Shown piece by piece: positions 23,922 through 32,508 of a stretch of DNA of 64,000 nucleotides (position 1 is the stretch's first letter; every line of letters begins with the position of its first letter). The notes under the pieces are model-generated. The model ran no database searches and was not told the origin of the DNA. It worked only from the letters and a program-made list of their open reading frames with translations. Source of the DNA: Pseudomonas fluorescens (GTDB lineage: Bacteria > Pseudomonadota > Gammaproteobacteria > Pseudomonadales > Pseudomonadaceae); contig NZ_CP078138.1 in assembly GCF_019212185.1 (NCBI RefSeq), positions 4,446,501 to 4,510,500 on the forward strand, written 5' to 3'. The translations under genes were made by a program, and so were the position numbers.

Positions 23922-25619
23922 TCAAGCAATCAGCCTGAAACGGATCGCCCCTTTCGGCACAACCCCGTCAAATGCCCTTTGTCCTTGTGAGATCCAGAGA
24001 CAGTAACGGGAGTGTTCAGCCTCATACTTGATTTTGGCTATTCGATATATACCCGGCTCTACTGTTGAAATCGTCTCCTTGAACATTCGCGTTCTATCAA
24101 CTCGCAAAATCTCGACTCGACGGTATTGAGAAAAACTGCCCAAGTCAGCGCCTTCTGCTTCAAAGAACAGATTACCAAACGTCGTGGAGTGCGTATTGAC
24201 AAACTCCATCGACGAATCGATATGTCTCTTTCCACCTCCAACCAACATTCGCTTGATTAGGGCAAGCCACTGACTGGTGACAATTTCCGGCGTAAATTTA
24301 GAAGCCTTGGTTAATGCACCTTTTGACAACTGCAAAAACAGCTGATCGGACGCAGCCAACTGAAGAATTTTTTCAGCGAAACCCGACTCATCATCGATCA
24401 AAAACCCATCCACACCACTGTCGACAATTTCTCGCGGCCCGTAGTTAGCAGCACATGCAATGACCGGAGTACCAACAGACATGGACTCCAATAGACTTAA
24501 TCCAAAACCTTCAGATATCGAGCTTGTCAAAGAGGCCCGAGCCCGCGAAAAAACCTCACAAGCTTGAGTTGTATACCCCATCAACGAAACGTTATCTGAT
24601 AAGCCAAGGCGAACAATTAAACTGCGCAACATAGACTCTTGAGCCCCATGCCCCCAGATCTCCAACTTAAGTGAGGGATCGCTGTCTACCACCTGACGGA
24701 ACGCTCGCACGATGAACGCAATATTTTTAATGGGTTCGAGACGAGATACCACCACGAACAGTTTCGGATCCCTGATCTTTTCAGACACCACGTCGGAGCC
24801 TGCAAAGGAGTTTGGAATAACATCAATACTGAATGACGTACCGAATTGCGCCTCGATATCAGTGCGCTGCGCATTGGTTAGCACTACCAGCGCATCACAC
24901 ACCTTCATATTATCAATGATCAACGCCGGCGTCGGCTTGACTTCACTACCGAAAGAATAGGGAGGAAAAAAATGATTCCCGTGCAACGTTAATACCTTGT
25001 GTGCACGATCCGAAGATACACTTGCAACCACTTCACTCTTCGTTGAAGCATCTGCGATCAGAACACAACTTTCACAATACCCACTTATTTTTTCCAGCCA
25101 CGCCGTACAAGCTTCCTCACGCGTCTTAAACACTAAAGGCTTCTGCCCCGACATCAAAATTTGAAATGAAACAACACAACCTGCAGCATCATATATCTCC
25201 TGGGCAAAAACACCACCCTCAGAGTTAAAGTATTCATTGAAGCGCATACCGGTCAGCCCAATATATCTGGAGCGCCTTCTTACCGTCTCAGCCACATCCG
25301 AAACATATGCATCCGAGAGCGAGAACTCCTCAGCAGCAGCCAACCTCGAAACATGACTGTAAAACACAAAAAAGTTTAAAACCTGGACTTTTTCAGCAAG
25401 CCGCTCATCCGAGCGCAACTCTGAAACTGACGCAACCAACTCCGGATCATATTCCAGTGTTGCAATAAAGGATTTAAAACCACTACTGGAAAGAAGAGCG
25501 GCACGATTCAAAGAAACCTTCGTCACCCCTCCCGAAGCAGAAGACAACTTATTCAATACAGAAATGACCTGCACATTGGAATAATTACTTTTCTTACTCA
25601 GAGTAAAGGCGCTAAACAC
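23922..25619 (-). CDS. GT4-family glycosyltransferase, TagE/TarM-like, probably acquired
   Basis: The 565-residue protein has a GT-B glycosyltransferase core. SSASGGVTKVSLNRA near residue 30 is the N-terminal glycine loop, TLHGNHFFPPYSFGS lies mid-protein, and VVSRLEPIKNI is the donor-side start. EGFGLSLLESMSVGTPVIA has the EX7E motif. The HGNHF region and overall plan recall poly(glycerol-phosphate) glucosyltransferases, but the acceptor here is unknown. About 95 C-terminal residues form an extra, probably beta-rich, domain. The start is GTG 25619; an in-frame stop lies just upstream. Base composition is clearly more AT-rich than the neighbours, suggesting transfer. It is an orphan: no other polysaccharide gene flanks it, and an IS element sits directly downstream. 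Confidence 0.75.
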   Translation of the reverse strand: MFSAFTLSKKSNYSNVQVISVLNKLSSASGGVTKVSLNRAALLSSSGFKSFIATLEYDPELVASVSELRSDERLAEKVQVLNFFVFYSHVSRLAAAEEFSLSDAYVSDVAETVRRRSRYIGLTGMRFNEYFNSEGGVFAQEIYDAAGCVVSFQILMSGQKPLVFKTREEACTAWLEKISGYCESCVLIADASTKSEVVASVSSDRAHKVLTLHGNHFFPPYSFGSEVKPTPALIIDNMKVCDALVVLTNAQRTDIEAQFGTSFSIDVIPNSFAGSDVVSEKIRDPKLFVVVSRLEPIKNIAFIVRAFRQVVDSDPSLKLEIWGHGAQESMLRSLIVRLGLSDNVSLMGYTTQACEVFSRARASLTSSISEGFGLSLLESMSVGTPVIACAANYGPREIVDSGVDGFLIDDESGFAEKILQLAASDQLFLQLSKGALTKASKFTPEIVTSQWLALIKRMLVGGGKRHIDSSMEFVNTHSTTFGNLFFEAEGADLGSFSQYRRVEILRVDRTRMFKETISTVEPGIYRIAKIKYEAEHSRYCLWISQGQRAFDGVVPKGAIRFRLIA

Positions 25620-25651
25620 GAAAATTCATCCATAAATGTAGGCAATAATTG

Positions 25652-26182
25652 TCATTCTACTTGCGTGAAGCATGAGGAAACAACCAAGCGCCCCTTAAGA
25701 TCTGGTTTCGACCCCAGCCGCTCACGCATCGCTGCACTCGCCGCCGGCCCCGGCTGCACCGTGCATTCCCCCAGCGCCAGCAACCGCCCATCACTCATAT
25801 CCACCATCACCGGCTCGACGCGCCGCCCCGTCGCGCGCTCAACAATCTGCACACTCTCCCCTTCCGGCGCGTAATGCCGATTTCCCCAGGCGACCAAGGC
25901 CAGCAACACGCCACCAAAATCTTCGCCCTTAGCGGTTGGCACATATTCGTGGCGCAAAGGTCGCTCACTGTAGGCGCGACGTTCCAGCAGACCGTCCTCG
26001 ACCAGTGAGTTCAGGCGGCGTGTCAGCATGTTCGGGGCGATATCCAGACTGCGGGTAAACTCGTCGAAGCGACGCAAGCCGTGCAAGGCGTCGCGCATGA
26101 TCAGGATGCTCCACCATTCGCCGACCCTCTCCAGGCTACGGGCAATCGGGCATTCGGCATCGGCCAGGGTCTTGCGCTGCAT
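25652..26182 (-). CDS. HxlR-family transcriptional regulator
   Basis: About 176 residues with an N-terminal winged helix-turn-helix of the HxlR type. CPIARSLERVGEWWSILIMRD contains the conserved Cys and Trp-Trp, and RFDEFTRSLDIAPNMLTRRL is the recognition helix. LERRAYSERPLRHEYVPT forms the wing. A C-terminal extension of about 75 residues goes beyond the usual 110-120 residue form and may sense a ligand. ATG 26182 is chosen because AGGAAG lies 8 bp upstream; a start at 26260 would run through the shared promoter. The divergent fabF-like gene is the likely target. Confidence 0.88.
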   Translation of the reverse strand: MQRKTLADAECPIARSLERVGEWWSILIMRDALHGLRRFDEFTRSLDIAPNMLTRRLNSLVEDGLLERRAYSERPLRHEYVPTAKGEDFGGVLLALVAWGNRHYAPEGESVQIVERATGRRVEPVMVDMSDGRLLALGECTVQPGPAASAAMRERLGSKPDLKGRLVVSSCFTQVE

Positions 26183-26224
26183 GCTGCTTCTTCCTAGTGA
26201 TTCAGGTATTTGTCGTACAGTCAT

Positions 26225-26247
26225 GTTACTTTCATCATGATAGTAAC
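26225..26247. promoter_or_regulatory. Candidate HxlR operator in the divergent promoter
   Basis: Inverted repeat GTTACT (26225-26230) and AGTAAC (26242-26247), with a near-palindromic centre TCATCATGA. It lies about midway between the regulator and the fabF-like gene, so one site could control both. Confidence 0.5.
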
Positions 26248-26292
26248 GTCCATAGGTCACTACCGCCGATAAGCTGAAGGAGTTTGACCCTC

Positions 26293-27570
26293 ATGAGTAA
26301 ACGCATTGTTGTCACTGGCATGGGCGCACTGACCCCGCTGGGTTGCGGCGTCGAACAGGTATGGCAACGCCTGCTGCAAGGCCAATCCGGCATCCGTCGA
26401 CTGCCGGAATCGCTAATTGGCGACCTGTCCATCAGCATTGGCGGCCAGGTGCCCGATCACCTCCAGGATCCCGAGGCCGGGTTCGATCCTGACCAAGTAC
26501 TGCCGGCTAAAGAGCAGCGCAAGATGGACCGCTTCATCCTGTTCGCCCTGGCAGCCGCCAAGGAAGCCCTGACCCAGGCCGGCTGGGCACCGCAAACCGA
26601 GGAACAGCAAACTCGCACGGCTACCATCATTGCCTCGGGCGTCGGCGGCTTCCCAGCCATCGCCGAGGCGGTGCGCATCTCGGACACTAAAGGGCCACGG
26701 CGCTTATCACCCTTCACCATTCCGTCATTCCTGAGCAACATGGCGGCTGGCCATGTATCAATTCAACATGGCTTGAAGGGGCCGCTGGGCGCGCCGGTTA
26801 CGGCATGTGCCGCGGGCGTTCAGGCGATTGGCGACGCGGCACGAATGATCCGCGCCGGGGAAGTGGATATCGCAGTGTGTGGTGGTGCAGAGGCGACTAT
26901 CCATCGGGTGAGTCTGGCGGGATTCGCTGCGGCACGGGCGCTGTCCAGTGACTTCAATAACAGCCCCGAACTCGCCTCGCGCCCGTTCGATGCCGCCCGC
27001 GACGGCTTTGTCATGGGCGAAGGCGCGGGCCTGCTCGTGATTGAAGAGTTGGAGCACGCTCTGGCTCGCGGCGCGACCCCCATCGCTGAACTGGTCGGTT
27101 ACGGGACCAGCGCTGACGCCTACCACATGACCGCCGGCCCGGAAGACGGTGACGGCGCACGCCGCGCCATGGAGCAGGCACTGCGCCAGGCAGGCGTGAA
27201 AGCCTCCCAGGTGCAACACCTGAACGCCCACGCCACCTCCACGCCAGTGGGCGACAAAGGTGAGCTGGCAGCCGTCAAAGCCCTGTTTGGCACCCACAGC
27301 GGCCTCGCCATCAGCGCCACCAAATCCGCCACCGGCCACCTGCTGGGCGCCGCCGGAGGCATCGAAGCGATCTTCGCCATCCTTGCCCTGCGCGACCAGG
27401 TCGCCCCCGCCACCCTCAACTTGCAAACCCCGGACAGCGCCGCAGAAGGCCTGGACCTGGTGCACGGCGAAGCGCGGCAGATGCCGATGGAGTATGCGCT
27501 GTCCAATGGGTTTGGCTTTGGCGGGGTGAATGCGAGTGTTTTGTTCAGGCGGTGGGCGCAAGTCAGCTAG
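26293..27570 (+). CDS. Beta-ketoacyl-ACP synthase II paralogue (FabF-like)
   Basis: Condensing enzyme that joins an acyl thioester with malonyl-ACP, about 425 residues. The thiolase-fold active site is complete: Cys172 in PVTACAAGVQ, His in LNAHATSTPVGD, and Lys/His in SATKSATGHLLGAAGG. NGFGFGGVNASV is the C-terminal glycine-rich loop. ATG 26293 has AAGGAG 10 bp upstream; the TTG at 26284 would be too close to it. It is monocistronic, divergent from an HxlR regulator, with a hairpin after the stop. It is not in the fab operon, so it is a specialised copy. A link to the lipid cassette of the first 21 kb is possible but unsupported beyond proximity. Confidence 0.88.
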   Translation: MSKRIVVTGMGALTPLGCGVEQVWQRLLQGQSGIRRLPESLIGDLSISIGGQVPDHLQDPEAGFDPDQVLPAKEQRKMDRFILFALAAAKEALTQAGWAPQTEEQQTRTATIIASGVGGFPAIAEAVRISDTKGPRRLSPFTIPSFLSNMAAGHVSIQHGLKGPLGAPVTACAAGVQAIGDAARMIRAGEVDIAVCGGAEATIHRVSLAGFAAARALSSDFNNSPELASRPFDAARDGFVMGEGAGLLVIEELEHALARGATPIAELVGYGTSADAYHMTAGPEDGDGARRAMEQALRQAGVKASQVQHLNAHATSTPVGDKGELAAVKALFGTHSGLAISATKSATGHLLGAAGGIEAIFAILALRDQVAPATLNLQTPDSAAEGLDLVHGEARQMPMEYALSNGFGFGGVNASVLFRRWAQVS

Positions 27571-27577
27571 CTTGAAC

Positions 27578-27606
27578 AGCAGGGCAACCTGAGTGGTTGC
27601 CCTGCT
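27578..27606 (+). terminator. Strong hairpin after the fabF-like gene
   Basis: Perfect 11-bp stem AGCAGGGCAAC (27578-27588) and GTTGCCCTGCT (27596-27606) with a 7-nt loop, 8 bp after the stop codon. The U-tract is poor. Confidence 0.75.
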
Positions 27607-27988
27607 TAAATGGTCCGACCAGCGAGAGCCAAAACCTCGAGTCGGTCGGCCGAACTATCTCAGCCCCTGCAGGCGTCGCCCAAGCACATCCAGCAAATCG
27701 CAGCCATTTCGCAGCGGGATCGCCAACATTCGATTGAGGTCGCGCATCAGCACATGATTACCCGAGACGCTTTCGAACAGAGCAAGGCTTCCCAGCAACT
27801 GGGTGGCAACGGGATAGGGGTGCGGACTCGCACGGGTTCTGGCGTATGGGAGATGATCTTTTTTCATCTCTGCTAAACGACAAGGGTGGCGACTGTACGC
27901 GGGTTAGCAGACCAGGAATCAAGGAACCCGAAGGTGCCCCCCCCCCTTACCTGTTAAACTCACGCCCCGCCCCACCCACCAGATTCAG
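27607..27988. other. Intergenic region upstream of the original dusA start
   Basis: About 380 bp without a convincing gene. It probably carries the ancestral promoter of dusA, now cut off from the gene body by the inserted ars segment. A run of ten C residues occurs near 27937-27946. Short open frames on either strand have no ribosome-binding site or recognisable product. Confidence 0.5.
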
Positions 27989-28081
27989 ATGCCCATGCCC
28001 CGCTCGACCGCTTCTGCCCCTCTGCCCCGCCGCTTCTCCGTCGCCCCGATGATGGGAACGAATAACGGCATAGGCCTTTAA
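27989..28081 (+). pseudogene. dusA: Remnant of the original 5' end of dusA
   Basis: From ATG 27989 the frame reads MPMPRSTASAPLPRRFSVAP followed by MM (to 28054), then eight unrelated codons and a stop. PRRFSVAPMM is the start of dihydrouridine synthase A; the intact gene at 31450 has the equivalent SRRFSVAPMMDWTDRHC. The reading therefore breaks off exactly at the conserved MMDW point. This is the usual integration site of dusA-targeting islands, leaving the old start stranded on the left. Confidence 0.85.
28028..28055 (+). repeat. Left attachment-site repeat in dusA remnant
   Basis: CGCCGCTTCTCCGTCGCCCC followed by GATGATGG. It aligns without gaps to 31501-31528, differing at five positions. 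Both encode RRFSVAPMM. Confidence 0.8.
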
Positions 28082-28263
28082 AACAAGGGCCTACAGCGCC
28101 CCCCATCTCACACGTACCCATTCTGTACCGCCCCCCCTCTCAGTCTAATCTTTCGCAATGGTTAACTGCTCGGTATCGGGCAGATTACGGGCCAATAGCG
28201 GGCATTCGGTTCACAGCATTCATTTCTCACAGACAAGTATTCAATCAAACAACTACTTGCTTA

Positions 28264-28300
28264 ATACATATGGATATCCGTATATTCGATTTTCCATATG
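28264..28300. promoter_or_regulatory. Candidate ArsR operator/promoter
   Basis: AT-rich stretch just before arsR with the inverted repeat CATATGG (28267-28273) and CCATATG (28294-28300), and an inner palindrome GGATATCC (28272-28279). ArsR-type repressors bind imperfect dyads at such a position and release DNA on binding arsenite or antimonite. Confidence 0.55.
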
Positions 28301-28313
28301 TTTTGGTGCCACC

Positions 28314-28661
28314 ATGATCACTCCCCCAGAGCTCTTCAAAAGCCTTTCCGACGAAACCCGTGTCCGCGCCACCCTGTTGATCGCCGATCAGGGCGAGTTG
28401 TGCGTCTGCGAGCTGATGTGCGCTCTGGATGACAGCCAGCCGAAAATCAGCCGGCATCTAGCGCAATTGCGCAGCAGCGGCTTACTACTCGATCGCCGCC
28501 AGGGCCAGTGGGTCTATTACCGCCTCAATCCGGATCTCCCCGAGTGGGTTCACGAAATCTTGCAGGTGACTTCCAGCGCTAACGCCAATTGGCTCAAGAG
28601 CAACGCCACCCGCCTGCAGAACATGGATGGCCGCCCCGTCCGCGAAGCCGCCTGCTGCTGA
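28314..28661 (+). CDS. arsR: ArsR, arsenite-responsive repressor
   Basis: A 115-residue SmtB/ArsR-family winged-helix repressor. The As(III)-binding motif ELCVCELM with its Cys-x-Cys pair lies in the alpha3 region. DDSQPKISRHLAQLRSSGLL is the recognition helix, and QWVYYRLN is the wing. A C-terminal Cys pair (AACC) is an extra. ATG 28314 is chosen because the domain starts there; an upstream in-frame start at 28158 would read through the operator region. It is first in an arsR-arsB-arsC-arsH series and should autoregulate it. Confidence 0.95.
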   Translation: MITPPELFKSLSDETRVRATLLIADQGELCVCELMCALDDSQPKISRHLAQLRSSGLLLDRRQGQWVYYRLNPDLPEWVHEILQVTSSANANWLKSNATRLQNMDGRPVREAACC

Positions 28662-28683
28662 ACCCTGATCGAGTAAGTTTTGA

Positions 28684-29967
28684 ATGTTTGTCGCAGCAGC
28701 TGTTTTCGTCTTCACACTCGTTCTTGTCATCTGGCAACCCAAAGGACTTGGCGTCGGTTGGAGCGCCGCACTTGGCGCGGTCCTTGCGCTGGCAGCCGGC
28801 GCCGTATCGCTGCAGGACATCCCCACGGTCTGGGCCATAGTCTGGAACGCGACGGCCACTTTTATCGCAGTCATCATTATCAGTTTGTTGCTGGATGAGG
28901 CCGGCTTCTTCGAGTGGGCCGCACTGCATGTGGCGCGCTGGGCAAAAGGCAGCGGTCATCGGTTGTTCGCGTTCTGCGTGCTGCTCGGGGCGGCGGTATC
29001 GGCAGTGTTTGCCAATGATGGGGCGGCGCTGATCCTTACTCCCATCGTCATGTCGATGCTGATGGCTCTGCGTTTCTCACCGGGCGCGACTCTAGCGTTT
29101 GTCATGGCGGCCGGCTTCATTGCCGACACTGCGAGCTTGCCTCTAGTGGTATCGAACCTGGTCAATATCGTGTCCGCCGACTTCTTCGGGCTGGGTTTTA
29201 CTGAATACGCTTCTGTGATGGTGCCGGTGAGTCTGGCCAGTGTCGCCGCAACCTTGTTGGTGCTGTTTGCCTACTTCAGAAAAGACGTACCGAAAAGCTA
29301 CGCACTGGATGCGCTTCGTGAGCCCAGGGCGGCGATCCGTGACCGCGCCACGTTCATAGTCGGCGGCTGGACACTGCTGATACTGCTGCTCGGGCTTTTC
29401 GCGCTGGAACCGCTGGGCATTCCGGTCAGCGCAGTGGCAACAGCGTGCGCGATGGTGCTTTTTGCCGTCGCGGCCAAAGGTCACAGAATCTCGACTCGTC
29501 GCGTGCTGCGCGAAGCGCCATGGCAAATCGTGGTGTTCTCGCTCGGCATGTACCTGGTGGTCTATGGCCTGAAGAATGCCGGACTGACAGATCTGCTCGC
29601 CCGAGTGCTGGACAATCTGGCGGGATGGGGGCTGTGGAGCGCTACCCTCGGCACTGGGCTGCTGTCGGCACTGCTGTCATCGGTGATGAACAACATGCCC
29701 AGCGTGCTGATCGGTGCGCTATCGATTCAGGCCAGTGACACTCAAGGCTTGGTTCGCGAAGCGATGATCTACGCCAACGTCATCGGCTGCGACCTCGGCC
29801 CGAAAATAACCCCTATCGGCAGTCTCGCCACGCTGCTTTGGCTGCACGTGCTGGAGCGTAAAGGCATGCGCATCACTTGGGGATACTACTTCAAGGTCGG
29901 CATCCTGCTGACTCTCCCGGTCCTCTTGATCACTCTTTCGGCACTGGCCCTGCGCCTGAGCCTCTGA
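28684..29967 (+). CDS. arsB: ArsB, arsenite efflux antiporter
   Basis: The 427-residue inner-membrane protein has about 12 hydrophobic segments and is of normal length. ArsB-family signatures include [35 protein letters not shown] and [17 protein letters not shown], followed by [20 protein letters not shown]. It exports arsenite or antimonite, driven by the membrane potential. It begins 22 bp after arsR and is followed by arsC after 29 bp. Confidence 0.97.
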   Translation: MFVAAAVFVFTLVLVIWQPKGLGVGWSAALGAVLALAAGAVSLQDIPTVWAIVWNATATFIAVIIISLLLDEAGFFEWAALHVARWAKGSGHRLFAFCVLLGAAVSAVFANDGAALILTPIVMSMLMALRFSPGATLAFVMAAGFIADTASLPLVVSNLVNIVSADFFGLGFTEYASVMVPVSLASVAATLLVLFAYFRKDVPKSYALDALREPRAAIRDRATFIVGGWTLLILLLGLFALEPLGIPVSAVATACAMVLFAVAAKGHRISTRRVLREAPWQIVVFSLGMYLVVYGLKNAGLTDLLARVLDNLAGWGLWSATLGTGLLSALLSSVMNNMPSVLIGALSIQASDTQGLVREAMIYANVIGCDLGPKITPIGSLATLLWLHVLERKGMRITWGYYFKVGILLTLPVLLITLSALALRLSL

Positions 29968-29996
29968 CGTCCGCCCAAAAGCGGTAGGAGCAATCC

Positions 29997-30467
29997 ATGC
30001 GAGTCCTGTTCATGTGCACGGCCAATAGTTGCCGCAGCATCCTTTCAGAAGCCATGTTCAATCATCTGGCGCCGCAGGGTTTTGAAGCGGTGAGCTCCGG
30101 GAGTTTCCCCAAGGGCCAGGTGCTGCCGCGCAGCCTGTCGACCCTGCAACAGGCCGGAATCCTGATTGACGGCTTGTACAGCAAGGGCAACGACGCCTTC
30201 GAAGGCAATCCGCCGGATATCGTCATAACGGTGTGTGACAAGGCCGCCGGCGAAAGCTGTCCGGTTTACTTCGGTCCGGCTCTGAAAGCCCATTGGGGGC
30301 TGGAAGATCCGTCCGACGTGACAGGTGAAGAAGCGGTAATTGACACAGCCTTCCGCGCCACGCTTGCACGCATCGAGCGACGCTGCAAAGCCTTCCTTGA
30401 ACTCCCGTTCGGAACTCTCGGCCGCGACGAGCTCAAAAACGAGCTCGATCGAATCGGCGCGCTCTAA
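29997..30467 (+). CDS. arsC: ArsC, arsenate reductase (LMW-phosphatase type)
   Basis: The 156-residue reductase turns arsenate into arsenite for export by ArsB. The P-loop MCTANSCRSILSEA carries nucleophile Cys7 and the Cys12-Arg13 pair. The resolving cysteines are in ITVCDKAAGESCPVYFG, so it is the thioredoxin-linked family related to low-molecular-weight tyrosine phosphatases. LEDPSDV fits the general-acid Asp-Pro motif. GTAGGAGC precedes the ATG. Confidence 0.96.
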   Translation: MRVLFMCTANSCRSILSEAMFNHLAPQGFEAVSSGSFPKGQVLPRSLSTLQQAGILIDGLYSKGNDAFEGNPPDIVITVCDKAAGESCPVYFGPALKAHWGLEDPSDVTGEEAVIDTAFRATLARIERRCKAFLELPFGTLGRDELKNELDRIGAL

Positions 30468-30476
30468 GGAGGTTTT

Positions 30477-31175
30477 ATGTCAGAGCATCTCCCCAACTTG
30501 GATCTGAATCTTTTCGACGGCGCGCACACCGCAGCGCCAGACGAGCACAAGCCGCGCATCCTATTGCTGTACGGATCTAACCGTGAACGCTCGTTCAGCC
30601 GCTTGCTGGTGCAGGAGGCTGCACGCTTGCTTGAGCACTTCGGCGCCGAAACACGCATTTTCAACCCCAGCGGTTTGCCTTTGCCGGATGACGCCCCGGT
30701 CGATCATCCCAAAGTACAGGAGTTGCGTGACCTTGTGCTTTGGTCAGAAGGCCAGGTCTGGTGTTCGCCGGAACGACATGGCGCGATGTCGGCCGTGTTC
30801 AAGGCGCAGATCGATTGGATCCCGCTGGAGCTCGGCGCAGTTCGTCCAACCCAGGGTAAAACCCTGGCGGTGATGCAGGTCTGTGGTGGTTCGCAATCGT
30901 TCAACGCAGTCAATCAACTACGCGTGCTGGGTCGCTGGATGCGCATGCTCACCATCCCCAATCAGTCTTCTGTACCCAAGGCCTATCTGGAGTTCGACGA
31001 CGTAGGAAGAATGAAGCCCTCACCGTACTATGATCGAGTGGTTGACGTCATGGAGGAACTGCTGAAGTTCACTCTCTTGTTGCGCAACCATCAGAGCTTT
31101 CTGGTCGACCGCTATTCTGAACGCAAGGAAAGTGCTGAGCAGCTTTGCGCACGTATGAATCAACGCTCAATATAA
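30477..31175 (+). CDS. arsH: ArsH, NADPH-dependent FMN oxidoreductase
   Basis: A 232-residue flavodoxin-like protein. [13 protein letters not shown] binds the FMN phosphate, [20 protein letters not shown] follows, and [19 protein letters not shown] completes the ArsH signature. ArsH proteins oxidise trivalent organoarsenicals or relieve oxidative stress. It starts 9 bp after arsC with TAAGGAGG just ahead, and it is the last ars gene. Confidence 0.96.
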   Translation: MSEHLPNLDLNLFDGAHTAAPDEHKPRILLLYGSNRERSFSRLLVQEAARLLEHFGAETRIFNPSGLPLPDDAPVDHPKVQELRDLVLWSEGQVWCSPERHGAMSAVFKAQIDWIPLELGAVRPTQGKTLAVMQVCGGSQSFNAVNQLRVLGRWMRMLTIPNQSSVPKAYLEFDDVGRMKPSPYYDRVVDVMEELLKFTLLLRNHQSFLVDRYSERKESAEQLCARMNQRSI

Positions 31176-31196
31176 GGCCTTCATGCACGTCGAAAG

Positions 31197-31346
31197 TTAG
31201 GTCCCCCTCGAAGACGCCTGTGCGGCCTGTTTTCGGGCGAAGGTCTGGCTCTCTTGATAGACTTGCACTCCGTCGCGCTTGATGCGGATCTGAGCCGTGT
31301 AGCTCACAGTCCCATCTGCCAGTTTTCTTGCCCTGATAGTCGCCAT
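31197..31346 (-). pseudogene. N-terminal fragment of a tyrosine-type integrase (dusA-island type)
   Basis: From ATG 31346 the frame reads ATIRARKLADGTVSYTAQIR, then IKRDGVQVYQESQTFARKQA, typical of the arm-binding N-terminus of dusA-targeting tyrosine recombinases. Similarity stops after AAQA, and a stop codon follows five codons later, close to the end of arsH. The catalytic domain (several hundred residues) is missing. It lies next to the dusA attachment copy and points away from dusA, as in complete islands. It is taken as deletion debris. Confidence 0.8.
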
Positions 31347-31449
31347 GTCGAAAGTGGGACGCGTCAGTTTTTGAGTGGTACATCGTGCCACCGAGCCCTC
31401 AAAAACGCCTGAAAACGCCCGAAATCACGCCCAGAACACGTTGAAGAAA

Positions 31450-32460
31450 ATGCTAGATAAACAGAGCTTTAGCCCAGTAAACACACGGCCTACGCTGTCC
31501 CGGCGCTTCAGCGTTGCCCCCATGATGGACTGGACCGATCGCCACTGCCGCTTCTTCCTGCGCCTGCTCTCCAAACACGCGCTGCTTTACACCGAAATGG
31601 TCACCACCGGCGCCCTGCTCAATGGCGATCATGAGCGTTTTCTGCGGCATAGCGAGGCGGAGCATCCGTTGGCGTTGCAGCTGGGTGGCAGTGTGCCGCT
31701 GGACCTGGCGGCGTGTGCGCGGATGGCGCAGGCGCATGGGTACGATGAGGTGAATCTGAATGTCGGCTGCCCGAGCGATCGGGTGCAGAACAATATGATC
31801 GGCGCTTGCCTGATGGGGCATCCGCAGTTAGTGGCCGATTGTGTGAAGGCGATGCGCGACGCGGTGTCGATTCCGGTGACGGTCAAGCATCGCATCGGCA
31901 TAAACGGCCGCGACAGTTACGAGCAACTGTGCGATTTCGTCGGGACGGTGCGCGATGCCGGCTGCAACAGTTTTACCGTGCATGCGCGGATTGCGATTCT
32001 GGAGGGGTTGTCGCCGAAGGAGAACCGCGACATTCCACCTCTTCGCTATGACGTGGCGGCACAATTGAAGGCGGACTTTCCCGAACTGGAGATCATCCTC
32101 AACGGCGGGATCAAGACGCTCGAGGCCTGTCACGAGCATCTGCAGACGTTCGATGGGGTGATGCTGGGGCGGGAGGCGTATCACAATCCCTATGTAATGG
32201 CAGAAGTGGATCAGCAACTGTTCGGCAGTACCGCGCCGGTGATCACCCGCGCTGAAGCGCTGGCGCAATTGCGGCCCTACATTGCCGCGCACATCGATGC
32301 GGGCGGTTCAATGCACCACATCACGCGTCACGTACTGGGACTGGGCAGCGGGTTTCCAGGGGCGCGCAAGTTTCGACAGCTACTGTCGGTGGATATCCAT
32401 AAGGCCAAAGAACCGCTGGCCTTGCTGGATCAGGCAGCGCATCTGCTGGAAGGTCGTTAA
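31450..32460 (+). CDS. dusA: tRNA-dihydrouridine synthase A
   Basis: A 336-residue FMN enzyme that reduces U20/U20a in tRNA D-loops. SVAPMMDWTDRHCRFFLR begins the TIM barrel. NLNVGCPSDRVQ holds the catalytic Cys, VKHRIGINGRDSYEQL and FTVHARIA bind FMN/tRNA, and ILNGGIKT and GVMLGREAYHNPY complete the barrel. ATG 31450 is chosen; a GTG at 31375 would add an unconserved tail that overlaps the integrase start. The first codons differ from those of the remnant at 27989, so an incoming element rebuilt the gene's 5' end and probably its promoter. Confidence 0.95.
   Translation: MLDKQSFSPVNTRPTLSRRFSVAPMMDWTDRHCRFFLRLLSKHALLYTEMVTTGALLNGDHERFLRHSEAEHPLALQLGGSVPLDLAACARMAQAHGYDEVNLNVGCPSDRVQNNMIGACLMGHPQLVADCVKAMRDAVSIPVTVKHRIGINGRDSYEQLCDFVGTVRDAGCNSFTVHARIAILEGLSPKENRDIPPLRYDVAAQLKADFPELEIILNGGIKTLEACHEHLQTFDGVMLGREAYHNPYVMAEVDQQLFGSTAPVITRAEALAQLRPYIAAHIDAGGSMHHITRHVLGLGSGFPGARKFRQLLSVDIHKAKEPLALLDQAAHLLEGR
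31501..31528 (+). repeat. Right attachment-site repeat at start of dusA
   Basis: CGGCGCTTCAGCGTTGCCCC followed by CATGATGG. It pairs with 28028-28055. Confidence 0.8.
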
Positions 32461-32469
32461 GTATCATTC

Positions 32470-32502
32470 GTCACCAGGCTGCCATTGCGCCAGCCTGGTC
32501 AC
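32470..32502. terminator. Hairpin between convergent dusA and uppP
   Basis: Stem GTCACCAGGCTG (32470-32481) against CAGCCTGGTCAC (32491-32502), one mismatch, 9-nt loop. It sits between two convergent genes and has no long U-tract. Confidence 0.65.
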
Positions 32503-32508
32503 GCCTGC

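Larger units (their letters stand above)
28028..31528. mobile_element. Remnant dusA-integrated island carrying arsRBCH
   Basis: The interval is bounded by two copies of the dusA integration sequence (28028-28055 and 31501-31528, 23 of 28 positions identical). It holds arsR, arsB, arsC and arsH plus the N-terminus of a tyrosine recombinase beside the intact dusA. This is the layout of dusA-specific integrative elements, in which the element supplies a substitute 5' end for the gene. Most of the integrase and any other mobility genes are gone, so it is probably immobile now. Confidence 0.8.

Noticed and set aside
26260..26267. CTACCGCC, reverse complement of the ops core, upstream of the HxlR gene
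   Set aside because: Only the first 8 bases match; the remaining GCGTG-type bases and JUMPStart context are missing, and the downstream gene is a single regulator.
27655..27867. 70-codon minus-strand frame before the dusA remnant
   Set aside because: No ribosome-binding site, no conserved pattern, and it sits in the probable ancestral dusA promoter region.
31069..31383. 104-codon minus-strand frame overlapping arsH
   Set aside because: It overlaps the end of arsH and runs out of frame through the integrase fragment, whose own frame has clear similarity.
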